From Acinetobacter albensis (GTDB lineage: Bacteria; Pseudomonadota; Gammaproteobacteria; Pseudomonadales; Moraxellaceae): 64,000 bases of DNA. Where the stretch lies: the NCBI RefSeq assembly GCF_900095025.1, contig NZ_FMBK01000001.1, positions 1 through 64,000 on the forward strand. The letters run 5' to 3'. The notes under the pieces are model-generated. The model was given only the letters and a program-made list of their open reading frames with translations, was not told where the DNA came from and did not search any database. Below are positions 46,498 to 55,359 of the stretch, piece by piece (the first letter of the stretch is position 1; every line of letters begins with the position of its first letter). Position numbers and translations under genes: made by a program.

Positions 46498-47496
46498 ATG
46501 AAAGCAGCTTACATTCAACGCTATGGCAACATAAATGACGTACAACTGGGTGAACAATCCAAATCCGCTCTTACAGAACATGCTGTCCTCGTAAAAGTCC
46601 ATGCAGCCAGTATTAATCCACTTGATTTAAGAGTATTAGAGGGTGAATTTAAAACCATTCTACCTGTTCAATTTCCATTTATTTTAGGCAATGATTTTGC
46701 AGGTACAGTGGTTGAAGTGGGCGCAAATGTAACTCAATTCAAAGTCGGTGATAATGTCTATGCCAAAACAGATTTAAATGGTGCTTTTGCCGAATATACT
46801 GTAGTAAAGCAATCCTCACTTGCACTTAAACCTGACAATATATCTATGGAACTTGCAGCGTCTCTTCCTCTTGTTTCATTGACTGCATGGCAAGCTTTGG
46901 TTGAAATTGCAAACGTTCAAGCAGGACAAAAAGTACTGATTCATGCAGGTTCAGGTGGTGTAGGCTCGATTGCCATTCAGCTTGCTAAACATTTAGGTGC
47001 AACCGTTGCAACCACAACCAGCAGTAAAAATATTGCTTGGGTTAAAGCCTTGGGTGCAGACATTATCATTGACTATAAAACTACTGATTTTGAGCAGGAA
47101 CTTAAAGACTATGACGTAGTCTTGGATACACAAGGAGGTAGTATTTTAGAAAAATCATTAAATGTGCTTAAACGTGGTGGGCGTATTGTCAGTATTTCTG
47201 GACCACCTGACCGAAATTTGGCTGAAGCCATCAATGCCAACTGGTTATTAAAATGTATTATCCCGCTTTTAAGCTGGTCGATTCGTCATAAAGCAAAAAA
47301 AAGAGGTGTCACCTACTCATTTTTGTTTATGCAGCCGAATGGTCAACAGTTATCTAAAATTTCGAAATTAGTCGAGTCTGGGAAAATAAATCCAATCGTT
47401 GATAAGACTTATGAATTGAGTGAGATTAAAGATGCTTTTCAATATGTAAATACAGGACGAGCCAAAGGTAAGGTTGTCTTAAAAATTACAGAATAA
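46498..47496 (+). CDS. NADP-dependent quinone oxidoreductase-like (zinc-free MDR)
   Basis: A 332-residue medium-chain reductase. It lacks the catalytic-zinc cysteines of alcohol dehydrogenases, which places it with quinone and enone reductases. Landmarks are VHAASINPLDLRVLEGEF, FILGNDFAGTVVEVG and the Rossmann motif HAGSGGVGSIAIQLAKHLG. It is co-transcribed with the preceding SDR. It probably reduces quinones or alpha,beta-unsaturated carbonyls with NADPH, in line with the HxlR context. Confidence 0.82.
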   Translation: MKAAYIQRYGNINDVQLGEQSKSALTEHAVLVKVHAASINPLDLRVLEGEFKTILPVQFPFILGNDFAGTVVEVGANVTQFKVGDNVYAKTDLNGAFAEYTVVKQSSLALKPDNISMELAASLPLVSLTAWQALVEIANVQAGQKVLIHAGSGGVGSIAIQLAKHLGATVATTTSSKNIAWVKALGADIIIDYKTTDFEQELKDYDVVLDTQGGSILEKSLNVLKRGGRIVSISGPPDRNLAEAINANWLLKCIIPLLSWSIRHKAKKRGVTYSFLFMQPNGQQLSKISKLVESGKINPIVDKTYELSEIKDAFQYVNTGRAKGKVVLKITE

Positions 47497-47689
47497 TATT
47501 AAAGATGAATACATGAACGCTAAATAGCTTGGTCAATTTACGGAAGTTTGATTGCTTGAACCTCATCCTTTGGGGGTTATCAACATTTTGATCTGATAAG
47601 CCCTTATCTTAAAAAACCTAAAGATTTAATAGCTGATGTGTGTAACATAATCAGTGATCAATAAACATTAAAGAGTAAAATGATATCTA

Positions 47690-47718
47690 AAGCGTTGGGT
47701 TTTAAACCCAACGCTTTG
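47690..47718. terminator. Long perfect hairpin terminator
   Basis: Arms AAAGCGTTGGGTTT and AAACCCAACGCTTT meet around a single base. It lies between two convergent units (the quinone oxidoreductase and the MFS permease) and probably ends both. Confidence 0.75.
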
Positions 47719-47737
47719 CGAATAATTGAATAATCGA

Positions 47738-49084
47738 CTAAATCACCACATAACGCTGATTCGTTTTTTCCTTCATTCGTTTGAGCATAAATAATGCAAA
47801 TGCTGCAAAGAAAGCAGGAATAGCCAGTAAAGACATAATTTCGAAACTAGACAGGTTTAAAGACATTAACCATCCACCTGTTAATGAACCCACGACAGAA
47901 CCAGATCGTCCTACCGCATTGGCCCAACTCACCCCTGTTGCACGGCAATGGGTTGGATAAAATCCTGAAGTAAAGGCATTTACCCCAACTTGTGATCCAC
48001 TAATGCCTACGCCAACCCCAAATATCGCCAACATCAGCAGCAACATATTGGCTTGTTCAATGCCAAAACCTAAGCAAACTAAAAAGATGCCACCTAAAAT
48101 ATACACAAAACTAAGCACTTTTGCTGGATCTGTTTTATCCATGTATATGCCAATTGCAATTGCACCCACTGTTCCACCAATTTGGAAAATAGAGGTTAAC
48201 CAAGATGCATTGACCAAGTTAAATCCTTCATTGGTTAATAACGTCGGCATCCAGCTTGAAATCATATAAATGATCAGTAAGCTCATGAAAAACGTACACC
48301 AAATGAGGATCGTACCTAAAGCATATTGAGGGCTAAATAAAGCTTTGATGCCAGTATTTTGCGTTTCATTAGGCGTTGGTATTAAATGGGGTATCGTAGA
48401 TAAATGGGGTGCTATACGTTGTACAATGGCTTGAATACGGTGTTGTGCTTTATTTTTCAACACCATAAAGCGTAAAGATTCAGGCAGTAAAAGCATTAGA
48501 AATGGCACAGTCAATAACGGTAAAATACCGCCAATCATTAAAATGCCATGCCAACCAATATGTGGAAGTAACTGCGCAGAGGCAATCCCACCTAAGGCTG
48601 AACCAATCGTGAAACCACAAAACATTAATGTGACCAGACTTGAGCGACGTTTGGTTGGGCTATATTCTGCAGTTAAGGTAATGGCATTTGGCATTGCACC
48701 ACCCAATCCAAGACCCGTAATAAAGCGCCAAATTGTTAAAGATTCTAAATCTGGTGCATAAGCACTCATCAAACTGGCCAAACCAAATAAAATCACTGAG
48801 CCAATCAGAATTGGTTTACGACCCAATTTATCTGCCAATGGACCAAAGATCAGTGCACCCGCCATTAACCCAAATAAACCTGCCCCAAATAATGGTGCTA
48901 AATCAGTGGCCTGCAGTGCCCATTCAGCTTTTAAAGCGGGTGCAATAAAGCCAACTGCGGCAGTATCAAATCCATCAATTGCGACAATAATAAAACACAA
49001 CCACATAATCAACTTTTGTGAACGTGATAATGGGTTTTGATCAATGAAACTTTGTACATCCATATTTTTCTGATTTTGAGACAT
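47738..49084 (-). CDS. MFS aromatic acid:proton symporter, probably for 3-hydroxybenzoate or gentisate
   Basis: A 448-residue MFS transporter of the aromatic acid:H+ symporter family (BenK/PcaK/MhbT type) with twelve helices. The N-terminal segment has IDGFDTAAVGFIAPAL, the helix 2-3 loop GPLADKLGRKPILIGS, and WRFITGLGLGGAMPNAITL. ATG 49084 is seven bases after AAGGA. It closes the gentisate operon, so its substrate should be 3-hydroxybenzoate or gentisate. Confidence 0.88.
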   Translation of the reverse strand: MSQNQKNMDVQSFIDQNPLSRSQKLIMWLCFIIVAIDGFDTAAVGFIAPALKAEWALQATDLAPLFGAGLFGLMAGALIFGPLADKLGRKPILIGSVILFGLASLMSAYAPDLESLTIWRFITGLGLGGAMPNAITLTAEYSPTKRRSSLVTLMFCGFTIGSALGGIASAQLLPHIGWHGILMIGGILPLLTVPFLMLLLPESLRFMVLKNKAQHRIQAIVQRIAPHLSTIPHLIPTPNETQNTGIKALFSPQYALGTILIWCTFFMSLLIIYMISSWMPTLLTNEGFNLVNASWLTSIFQIGGTVGAIAIGIYMDKTDPAKVLSFVYILGGIFLVCLGFGIEQANMLLLMLAIFGVGVGISGSQVGVNAFTSGFYPTHCRATGVSWANAVGRSGSVVGSLTGGWLMSLNLSSFEIMSLLAIPAFFAAFALFMLKRMKEKTNQRYVVI

Positions 49085-49174
49085 AACATATTCCTTTTGT
49101 GTCATCACACGACATTAATGCATCCATTGCAAATGCCCTCAGTAGAAACCTACTCAAGGGCATAATGATTTTGC

Positions 49175-49879
49175 TTAAACCACTCTCACTGTAATACCCG
49201 TTAAGCCAGCCACTTCAGCACGCATTTCATCACCTTTGACCACGGCTCCCACCCCTTCAGGTGTGCCTGTGAAAATCAAATCTCCTTGTTTTAACTCAAA
49301 TAAATTTGATAAATTGGCAATTGTTTCAGCAACATTCCAAATCAAGTGAGTGACATCACTGCGTTGCTTGGTTTCACCATTCACGGTGAGATGAATATCT
49401 GCTGCATTTAATTCACCCGTTTCAGAGATCGGATGAATCACGCCGACCGGTGCTGAGTAATCGAAGGCCTTGCCAATTTCCCATGGACGGCCTTGTTCAC
49501 GCATTCCCATTTGTAAGTCTCGTCGGGTCATATCTAAACCTACGGCATAGCCATAAATATGTTCAGCGGCTTCTTCTACTGAAATATTTTTTGCATCTTT
49601 GCCAATCGCAACCACCAACTCGATTTCATAATGATAATTTGATGTCAATGCTGGATATGGAATGGTCACCGTTTGATCCGCTTGCACAGAAACAATCGAT
49701 TCAGCATCATTCGGTTTACAAAAAAAGAAAGGTGGTTCACGATCAGGATCAAAGCCCATTTCACGTGCATGGGCAGCATAGTTACGACCCACACAGTAAA
49801 TACGACGAACAGGAAATAAGGCATCTGTGTTTTTTATGGGTAAGCCTACAATTGGCATTGGGTTAAATACATAATTCAT
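49175..49879 (-). CDS. Fumarylpyruvate hydrolase
   Basis: A 234-residue fumarylacetoacetase-family hydrolase. Metal ligands are the E residues of HYEIELVVAIG and the D of GYAVGLDMTRRDLQ; TGTPEGVGAV is the C-terminal family signature. In the gentisate pathway it splits fumarylpyruvate into fumarate and pyruvate. It follows the isomerase gene by 34 bases and precedes the permease. Maleylpyruvate hydrolysis is possible but unlikely with the isomerase present. Confidence 0.9.
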   Translation of the reverse strand: MNYVFNPMPIVGLPIKNTDALFPVRRIYCVGRNYAAHAREMGFDPDREPPFFFCKPNDAESIVSVQADQTVTIPYPALTSNYHYEIELVVAIGKDAKNISVEEAAEHIYGYAVGLDMTRRDLQMGMREQGRPWEIGKAFDYSAPVGVIHPISETGELNAADIHLTVNGETKQRSDVTHLIWNVAETIANLSNLFELKQGDLIFTGTPEGVGAVVKGDEMRAEVAGLTGITVRVV

Positions 49880-49913
49880 TCTTCACTTCCTTTTTCATTA
49901 AAATATTGTACTT

Positions 49914-50552
49914 TTATGCGGCATCAGGTTGATTATTTGGCGCTGCTGCTTGAAACTCTGGTAGCGCCATACAGGCGTCATAAATAGATTGAATGATTGG
50001 ATATTGACTTAAATTGACATTAAAACGCTTGGCAGAGTCGACCTGAGGGATCACATAAGCATCTGCAATGCTGGGTTGATGTCCTACACAAAACGCACCG
50101 CGTTCAGTATCTTGCTGCAATAATTGCTCAAGGGCTGTAAATCCCTCTTCAATCCAGTGTTGACACCATTGCAACACTTGATCATCACTCAGCTTTAATA
50201 CATTGCGTAAATAATCCAAAATACGCTTGTTATTGATGGGGTGAATATCACATCCCACTAAGGCCGCAATCGCACGGACTTTGGCCGCTTGTATCGCCTC
50301 TTGAGGAAGTAAGCGAGGCTCTGGATAAGTGTCCTCCAGCCATTCAATAATGGCTGGACTCTGGGTCAAAATACGATCATTGACTTCTACAACAGGAACA
50401 AAACTCTGCGGATTAATTTTTTTAAAATCGAGCTGCTGATGTTGATTTTTTACGAGTGAGATAGGCACAAACTCGAAATTAATTTTTTTGAGGTTCATCA
50501 CAATACGTGTGCGATGTGATGTTCCACTACGAAAGAATCCATACATTTTCAT
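49914..50552 (-). CDS. Maleylpyruvate isomerase (zeta-class GST)
   Basis: A 212-residue glutathione S-transferase-fold enzyme. RSGTSHRTRIVMNLKKI (about 8-24) is the zeta-class active-site motif, with QSPAIIEWLEDTYPEP next and SIADAYVIPQVDSAKRF in the C-terminal domain. It isomerises maleylpyruvate to fumarylpyruvate using glutathione. Its ATG overlaps the hydroxylase stop as ATGA (50549-50552), so the two are coupled. Confidence 0.9.
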   Translation of the reverse strand: MKMYGFFRSGTSHRTRIVMNLKKINFEFVPISLVKNQHQQLDFKKINPQSFVPVVEVNDRILTQSPAIIEWLEDTYPEPRLLPQEAIQAAKVRAIAALVGCDIHPINNKRILDYLRNVLKLSDDQVLQWCQHWIEEGFTALEQLLQQDTERGAFCVGHQPSIADAYVIPQVDSAKRFNVNLSQYPIIQSIYDACMALPEFQAAAPNNQPDAA

Positions 50553-51769
50553 GCTGCTGATCCTGTGTAGTATTTTGCTGCATCTAGGCAGTTATCAACA
50601 TTCCAATTGTAGAGCCATTCCATCGCATCATAAAAACGCTCACTTGGTCGATCACGCCATAAATCATTTCGTACTAAACGTTGTACACCTTGAGCATGAT
50701 AAAGTTTCCCCATCTCGCGTGATGACAAAACAATACGGGCTGTCCGTGAAACACGTGCTTGCTGATAAATTGCAAAAGCTTGGGTAATATTATTGTCGCT
50801 AATACGCAGTGCTTCCCCTAAAGTGACTGCATCTTCCATCGCCATACAGGCCCCTTGTGCCATATATTGAGTCGTCGGATGTGCCGCGTCTCCCAATAAG
50901 GTCATCCGACCATAGGTCCATTGATCAATCGGATCACGATCAGCAGTCGCCCAGCGTTTCCATGATTTTGGTAACTCAATCAGTTGCCGTGCTTTTGGAC
51001 AAACATTTTGGAAGTAAGACAGCACTTCTTCTTTAGAGCCATCTTTTACGCCCCACTCTTCTTGTTCACGACTATGGAAAGTTACAACTACGTTATATTC
51101 TTCACCCCCCCGTAAAGGATAATGCACCAGATGGCAATTTGGCCCAACCCAAATACTGGCCGCATTCCATTGTAGGTCTTCAGGAAATTCTGCTTTAGGC
51201 ACCACGGCACGATAAACCACATGACCTGTCACTAATGCAAGGTCACCCACGTACTTTTCGCGTACAATCGACTTTACGCCATCCGCACCAATCAATGCCT
51301 GACCAGCATATGTTTGGCCATTTTGATCAGTAACCGTGACACCATTATCATCCTGTGCGACCTCCGTGATACGGCAGTTGGTTATAATTTCAATATCACC
51401 GTTTTCTTGAGCACCTTCGACCAAGGAACTGTGAATATCTGCACGATGGATCACGGCATAAGGGTTGCCAAAACGTTTTCTAAACGCATCGCCTGTTTCA
51501 ATCCGACCGACACGATATTCATCCAAAGCATCATGCATCACCATATAGTCGGTATACACCGCACGAGCTCGGGCTCGATCACCAATCCCTAAAGCATCAA
51601 AAGCATTAAACGCATTTGGCCCAAGTTGAATCCCTGCCCCAATCTCACCAATTTCGGGTGCTTGTTCTAATACTTGCACTTTAAAACCACGTTTTGCTAA
51701 AGCCAATGCCGCAGCAAAACCACCAATACCGCCACCTGCAATTAAAATAGGTTGTGCTTGAATAGACAT
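50549..51769 (-). CDS. 3-hydroxybenzoate 6-monooxygenase
   Basis: A 406-residue class A flavoprotein hydroxylase. GGGIGGFAAALAL is the FAD motif, LIGADGVKSIVRE the DG motif, and LLGDAAHPTTQYMAQGACM the ribityl motif. With gentisate dioxygenase directly upstream, the reaction is hydroxylation of 3-hydroxybenzoate to gentisate. Salicylate 5-hydroxylation would usually need a multicomponent enzyme, so 3-hydroxybenzoate is preferred. It follows the dioxygenase by 22 bases. Confidence 0.85.
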   Translation of the reverse strand: MSIQAQPILIAGGGIGGFAAALALAKRGFKVQVLEQAPEIGEIGAGIQLGPNAFNAFDALGIGDRARARAVYTDYMVMHDALDEYRVGRIETGDAFRKRFGNPYAVIHRADIHSSLVEGAQENGDIEIITNCRITEVAQDDNGVTVTDQNGQTYAGQALIGADGVKSIVREKYVGDLALVTGHVVYRAVVPKAEFPEDLQWNAASIWVGPNCHLVHYPLRGGEEYNVVVTFHSREQEEWGVKDGSKEEVLSYFQNVCPKARQLIELPKSWKRWATADRDPIDQWTYGRMTLLGDAAHPTTQYMAQGACMAMEDAVTLGEALRISDNNITQAFAIYQQARVSRTARIVLSSREMGKLYHAQGVQRLVRNDLWRDRPSERFYDAMEWLYNWNVDNCLDAAKYYTGSAA

Positions 51770-51791
51770 GTTTTCATCCTTTAAAACAGTG

Positions 51792-52826
51792 TTAAATACG
51801 ATTACGAACGGAATACAGACCTAATTTTTTCTGAATAGGCGCTTCATCGGCAATAAAAATAAAACAGGGTTCAGATGATGTATTGATTAAATCAATTTGA
51901 GAAAAACACGGTGCACATGCAGTATCCGCTTTCTCTAAATCATAATTTTTTTCATCAATTTTAATGTGAGCCTGCCCTTCAATGATGTGAAATACCATCG
52001 CAGCAGAACGTGGTTGCAATTGAACAGTTTCATTTGGTCTAAGCATAAGTGCCGAATACCCAATGATTTTTTGACAATCCTCTCCTGTTTCAGGATTCAC
52101 ATAAGCAATTTGTACAGGTGCTTGCGTGTGTTCATGTGCTAAATCAATCAGTAACTGCTTGGCTTCTTGCCATGGATAACGCAACATTGGATAGTCTTGA
52201 TCGGCACGAATATGATGATGTTTTGGTACAAGACCTGCCGCATAACGGGGTTTATTTGCAATTCGTTGTACGGGTTGACAATCACCGCCTTCGACATAAG
52301 AAGCTTCCATGTAATACACCAATGGAAGATCGAGAACATCTAACCAAATTACAGGCTCATCACCATCATGGCCATGTTCATGCCATAAACCTGACGGTGT
52401 TAAAATAAGGTCTCCATGCGACATTTCACATTTTTGACCTTCAACAGTGGTATACGCTTTTTCACCTTCAACGATCAAACGCACAGCATTTGGTGTATGG
52501 CGATGTGCCGGTGCCCACTCTTTGGCTAAAAGTAGTTGCATACCTAAATAAATAACGGATGTTGCACGCATATTTTCTAAACCATGTCCCGGATTGGCGA
52601 GCACCAAGACACGACGTTCAGCTTTTTCAATCGGGGTTAACTCACCAGCTTCGATTAATAAGGGTTTAATTTCATTAAACTTCCACACCAATGCTTGCGT
52701 CTTTGGAATCGGTTTTAGTGGGGGTAAAACATCTCGAAGACTTGGCCACAAAGGCACTAAATTACGTTGATTTAAATCGGCTAAATAACGTGGGGGTAAA
52801 TCTTCTAATCGAGCAAGTTGTTCCAT
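51792..52826 (-). CDS. Gentisate 1,2-dioxygenase
   Basis: A 344-residue bicupin Fe(II) dioxygenase opening gentisate to maleylpyruvate. The iron ligands are in the N-terminal cupin, AHRHTPNAVRLIVEG, with a later histidine in GLWHEHGHDG. The second cupin (residues about 250-330) has lost the ligand set, as is usual. It is the first gene of the leftward gentisate operon, facing a LysR gene across 149 bases. Confidence 0.92.
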   Translation of the reverse strand: MEQLARLEDLPPRYLADLNQRNLVPLWPSLRDVLPPLKPIPKTQALVWKFNEIKPLLIEAGELTPIEKAERRVLVLANPGHGLENMRATSVIYLGMQLLLAKEWAPAHRHTPNAVRLIVEGEKAYTTVEGQKCEMSHGDLILTPSGLWHEHGHDGDEPVIWLDVLDLPLVYYMEASYVEGGDCQPVQRIANKPRYAAGLVPKHHHIRADQDYPMLRYPWQEAKQLLIDLAHEHTQAPVQIAYVNPETGEDCQKIIGYSALMLRPNETVQLQPRSAAMVFHIIEGQAHIKIDEKNYDLEKADTACAPCFSQIDLINTSSEPCFIFIADEAPIQKKLGLYSVRNRI

Positions 52827-52936
52827 TTCCTATCCTCTGAATTTATTCACAACACATTCCAGTGTCGTTTCATTATTTTCTTGATAGGAAATTTAACAAT
52901 CAAAAAATATTGAATCCATAGCGAAAATTCAATAAC

Positions 52937-52959
52937 CTGTATTGATAAAATCAATACAG
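52937..52959. promoter_or_regulatory. Perfect 10-3-10 inverted repeat between gentisate operon and LysR gene
   Basis: Arms CTGTATTGAT and ATCAATACAG are perfect and separated by AAA. The repeat ends 16 bases before the LysR ATG and contains LysR-style T-N11-A spacing. It is the likely binding site for autoregulation and for activation of the gentisate operon. Confidence 0.75.
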
Positions 52960-52975
52960 AAAAAGTAACTAAAAT

Positions 52976-53878
52976 ATGGATATCGACACGCGGCTACTCA
53001 AGGTTTTTTATGCAATCTATCAACATCAAAGTGTGTCAAAAGCATCAGAACATTTAGGAATTGGACAACCCACAGTCAGTAGTGCACTGAATAAATTGCG
53101 TGACCATTTTCAGGACCCAATGTTCGTCCGTATTGGAAATAAAATGCAGCCTACTGATTTATCTAAAAATATCTATCAGTCTGTAAGTAATATTTTAAAT
53201 CAATTAAAAAGTATTAATGAATTCAACTTAGAGTTTGATCCAAAAACATCAAACTACGAATTCAATATTAGTATGACCGATATTAGTCACTTGGTCTTAT
53301 TGCCAAAACTCATTAATTACTTCCGTGAAAATGCCCCTTCTCTTCGTTTGAATATCATACCGATTGATATCAATACTCAATCCATGATGGCGTCGGGTCA
53401 TATTGATTTATCCATCGGGTTTATTCCTCAACTAGAGGCGGGATTCTATCAACAGACGTTATTTAAACAACATTATGTGGTGGTCGCCAGTGAACATCAT
53501 CCAAGGTTAACAGACCATTTTATTACTGATGAGCAATATCGAAATGAATTACATGTTGATATTTTAGCAACAGGTGGTCATTACGTCGTCGAACATGAAT
53601 TACAAAAACTCGGGGTGAACCGTAATATCTTACTCCGTTTACCGAGTTATTTAGGCGTAGGTCTGGTTGTACAAGAGTCTGATGCTATTGCAACAATTCC
53701 AAGTTATTTAAGTCAATTACTGTTATCTAGAGGAAAACTAAATATTCTAGATTTACCTTATAACTTTCCCCAATACAGTGTTAAACAGCATTGGCACTCA
53801 CGTGTGCACAACAATCCAAGTAACCAATGGTTAAGAAGATTATGCTTTCGCCTATTCTCAGAATCTAATATGGAATAA
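52976..53878 (+). CDS. LysR-family regulator of the gentisate operon
   Basis: A 300-residue LysR regulator of the NahR/NodD-like group. The helix-turn-helix includes GIGQPTVSSALNKLRDHFQDP (about 29-49) followed by MFVRIGNKMQPT. The effector domain is full length. It diverges from gentisate dioxygenase, with a perfect inverted repeat just upstream. The likely effector is 3-hydroxybenzoate or gentisate. Confidence 0.82.
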   Translation: MDIDTRLLKVFYAIYQHQSVSKASEHLGIGQPTVSSALNKLRDHFQDPMFVRIGNKMQPTDLSKNIYQSVSNILNQLKSINEFNLEFDPKTSNYEFNISMTDISHLVLLPKLINYFRENAPSLRLNIIPIDINTQSMMASGHIDLSIGFIPQLEAGFYQQTLFKQHYVVVASEHHPRLTDHFITDEQYRNELHVDILATGGHYVVEHELQKLGVNRNILLRLPSYLGVGLVVQESDAIATIPSYLSQLLLSRGKLNILDLPYNFPQYSVKQHWHSRVHNNPSNQWLRRLCFRLFSESNME

Positions 53879-53928
53879 GCTAATATCTATGTAAATGATA
53901 GCCATCCATTGGCCTTGATAGATTATGC

Positions 53929-54194
53929 CTAAAAAACCATCCGAAGATGGTTTAAAATAACTTCCATTTTAAATTGAAGATATTTTTTATTCTTGGGATA
54001 AGTAAAGCAGTTATCTACAGCTAATCTAATGATCTGGCCATCAACAATAATTTGATTAGAAAGTCGATATATGTTCCCTCCAATATCTGACTTCAAATTA
54101 CAATGGGGTTTGGGTTCTTAAATCCTTTTACGATTACCTGATTTTCTTTAACACTTGAATTGAGTTTAAAATTATTTAAATTTTTTGTACTCAT
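53929..54194 (-). pseudogene. Small gene of unknown function, broken by a frameshift
   Basis: ATG 54194 has a strong AAGGAG site and opens a frame of 33 codons ending in VKGFKNPNPIVI. In another frame, from about 54112, the sequence continues open for some 60 codons (CNLKSDIGGNIYRLSNQ, then VDGQIIRLAVDNCFTYPK, ending at 53929). Adding one C to the CCC or CCCC run near 54104-54113 joins both into a protein of about 88 residues. The end overlaps a UUCG-type hairpin. I do not recognise the family. A sequencing slip in the C run cannot be excluded. Confidence 0.55.
53934..53953 (-). terminator. Hairpin terminator with UUCG loop
   Basis: On the minus strand the stem AAACCATC / GATGGTTT closes a TTCG tetraloop and is followed by six T. 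It would end leftward transcription of the small broken gene, and perhaps of the tRNA-Ser unit. Confidence 0.7.
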
Positions 54195-54320
54195 TTCCTA
54201 CTCCTTCCTCAAGCATCCTGTTTTAATTTTTACATCCAAAATTTTATGTGGATTAGGTTATGGGGTAAAACCATAGGCAAGAAAAAAGCCCTTGCAAATA
54301 CAAGAGCTTAATTCAAAATT

Positions 54321-54410
54321 TGGCGGAAGCGGTGAGATTCGAACTCACGGAGGGGGTAAACCCTCGTCGGTTTTCAAGACCGGTGCATTAAACCGCTCTG
54401 CCACGCTTCC
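54321..54410 (-). tRNA. tRNA-Ser (anticodon UGA)
   Basis: A 90-base class II tRNA with encoded CCA. The acceptor strands GGAAGCG and CGCTTCC pair. The anticodon loop reads CTTGAAA with anticodon TGA, and a long variable arm (about CGAGGGTTTACCCCCTC) marks a serine tRNA. The T-loop GTTCGAATC is normal. It decodes UCA-type codons. No integrated element is seen at its 3' end. Confidence 0.97.
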
Positions 54411-54500
54411 AATGGCGGCTATCATATAAATAAAATTCAATTTTGGCAATTACTTTTATACTTTTCCCTCATCAACCGATCAAAATAGAATCAAAATATT

Positions 54501-54995
54501 TTAAGGGGTGATATTTTCGCGCATTTCATAACGAATACTATTGATGTACCATATTTTTTTACCCAAAGGTGTTACTACTTCAATCTCTTCATTGACTTGT
54601 TTGCCCAATAAAGCACGTGCCATGGGAGAATCAATTGAAATATTTTGGGGATGATGGTCATAAATTTCATCGACTCCCACAACTCTTAAGGTTTTTAGCT
54701 CACCTTGCTCATTTTCAATGTCTACCCAAGCACCAAAATAAACCTTTCCTGTTTGCTCAGGAGAGAAGTCGATAATTTTAAGCTCTTCTAACCGCTTTCC
54801 TAAATAACGAACGCGACGATCTATTTTTCTAAGTATTTGTTTATTGTATTTATAATCAGCATTTTCACTACGATCGCCAAGACTTGCCGCCCAATTTACT
54901 TTTTGGGTAATCTCCGGTCGTTCCTGATGCCATAACTGCTGTAATTCAGCGACTAATTTATCATGTCCAGTGCGGGTAATTAAGTTAGATTTCAT
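54501..54995 (-). CDS. greB: Transcription elongation factor GreB
   Basis: A 164-residue Gre factor that restarts backtracked RNA polymerase by stimulating transcript cleavage. The N-terminal coiled coil spans about residues 8-75, with the catalytic acidic tip in SLGDRSENADYKYNK. RRVRYLGKRLEEL is more typical of GreB than GreA. The C-terminal FKBP-like domain includes VDEIYDHHPQNISIDSPMAR and LLGK. Length fits GreB. Confidence 0.93.
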   Translation of the reverse strand: MKSNLITRTGHDKLVAELQQLWHQERPEITQKVNWAASLGDRSENADYKYNKQILRKIDRRVRYLGKRLEELKIIDFSPEQTGKVYFGAWVDIENEQGELKTLRVVGVDEIYDHHPQNISIDSPMARALLGKQVNEEIEVVTPLGKKIWYINSIRYEMRENITP

Positions 54996-55359
54996 GATAA
55001 TTCTGACTATTGATTTACAATTTGTGGTTAATAATGCGCTATTTTATTCACTATTTACACACAACTAAAGAGTATAAAATTATTTTTCAAGATATATTAA
55101 TGAGTTATGTTACATTTTATTAAAAAAATTCGTACAAAATTTGACAAGTCTTTTTTTCGGCTTTATTATGCGCGCATGTTTTTTAAATTGATCACTTTTT
55201 AACCTTTGTAGAAATTCTACATTATTTTTCTTCATCCCATGTCATTTTTGAATGACGTCATGACTGCCCAACCCTTATTGAATTTATCAAACTTGAAAAA
55301 AGTCTGAGGCATGTTTGTCTTTACTTTTTAGGGCATAAATTACTTGTAGCGGAGACAAC
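54996..55359. other. Intergenic promoter region
   Basis: A 364-base divergent gap between greB and the lytic transglycosylase gene. It should hold both promoters. No gene, repeat or strong palindrome is seen. Confidence 0.4.

Noticed and set aside
49450..49866. 138-codon frame antisense to the fumarylpyruvate hydrolase gene
   Set aside because: It lies wholly inside a well supported gene on the other strand, and its composition is unlike a protein.
54321..54410. tRNA-Ser as an integration site for a mobile element
   Set aside because: No integrase, direct repeat of the tRNA 3' end or foreign gene cluster lies next to it.
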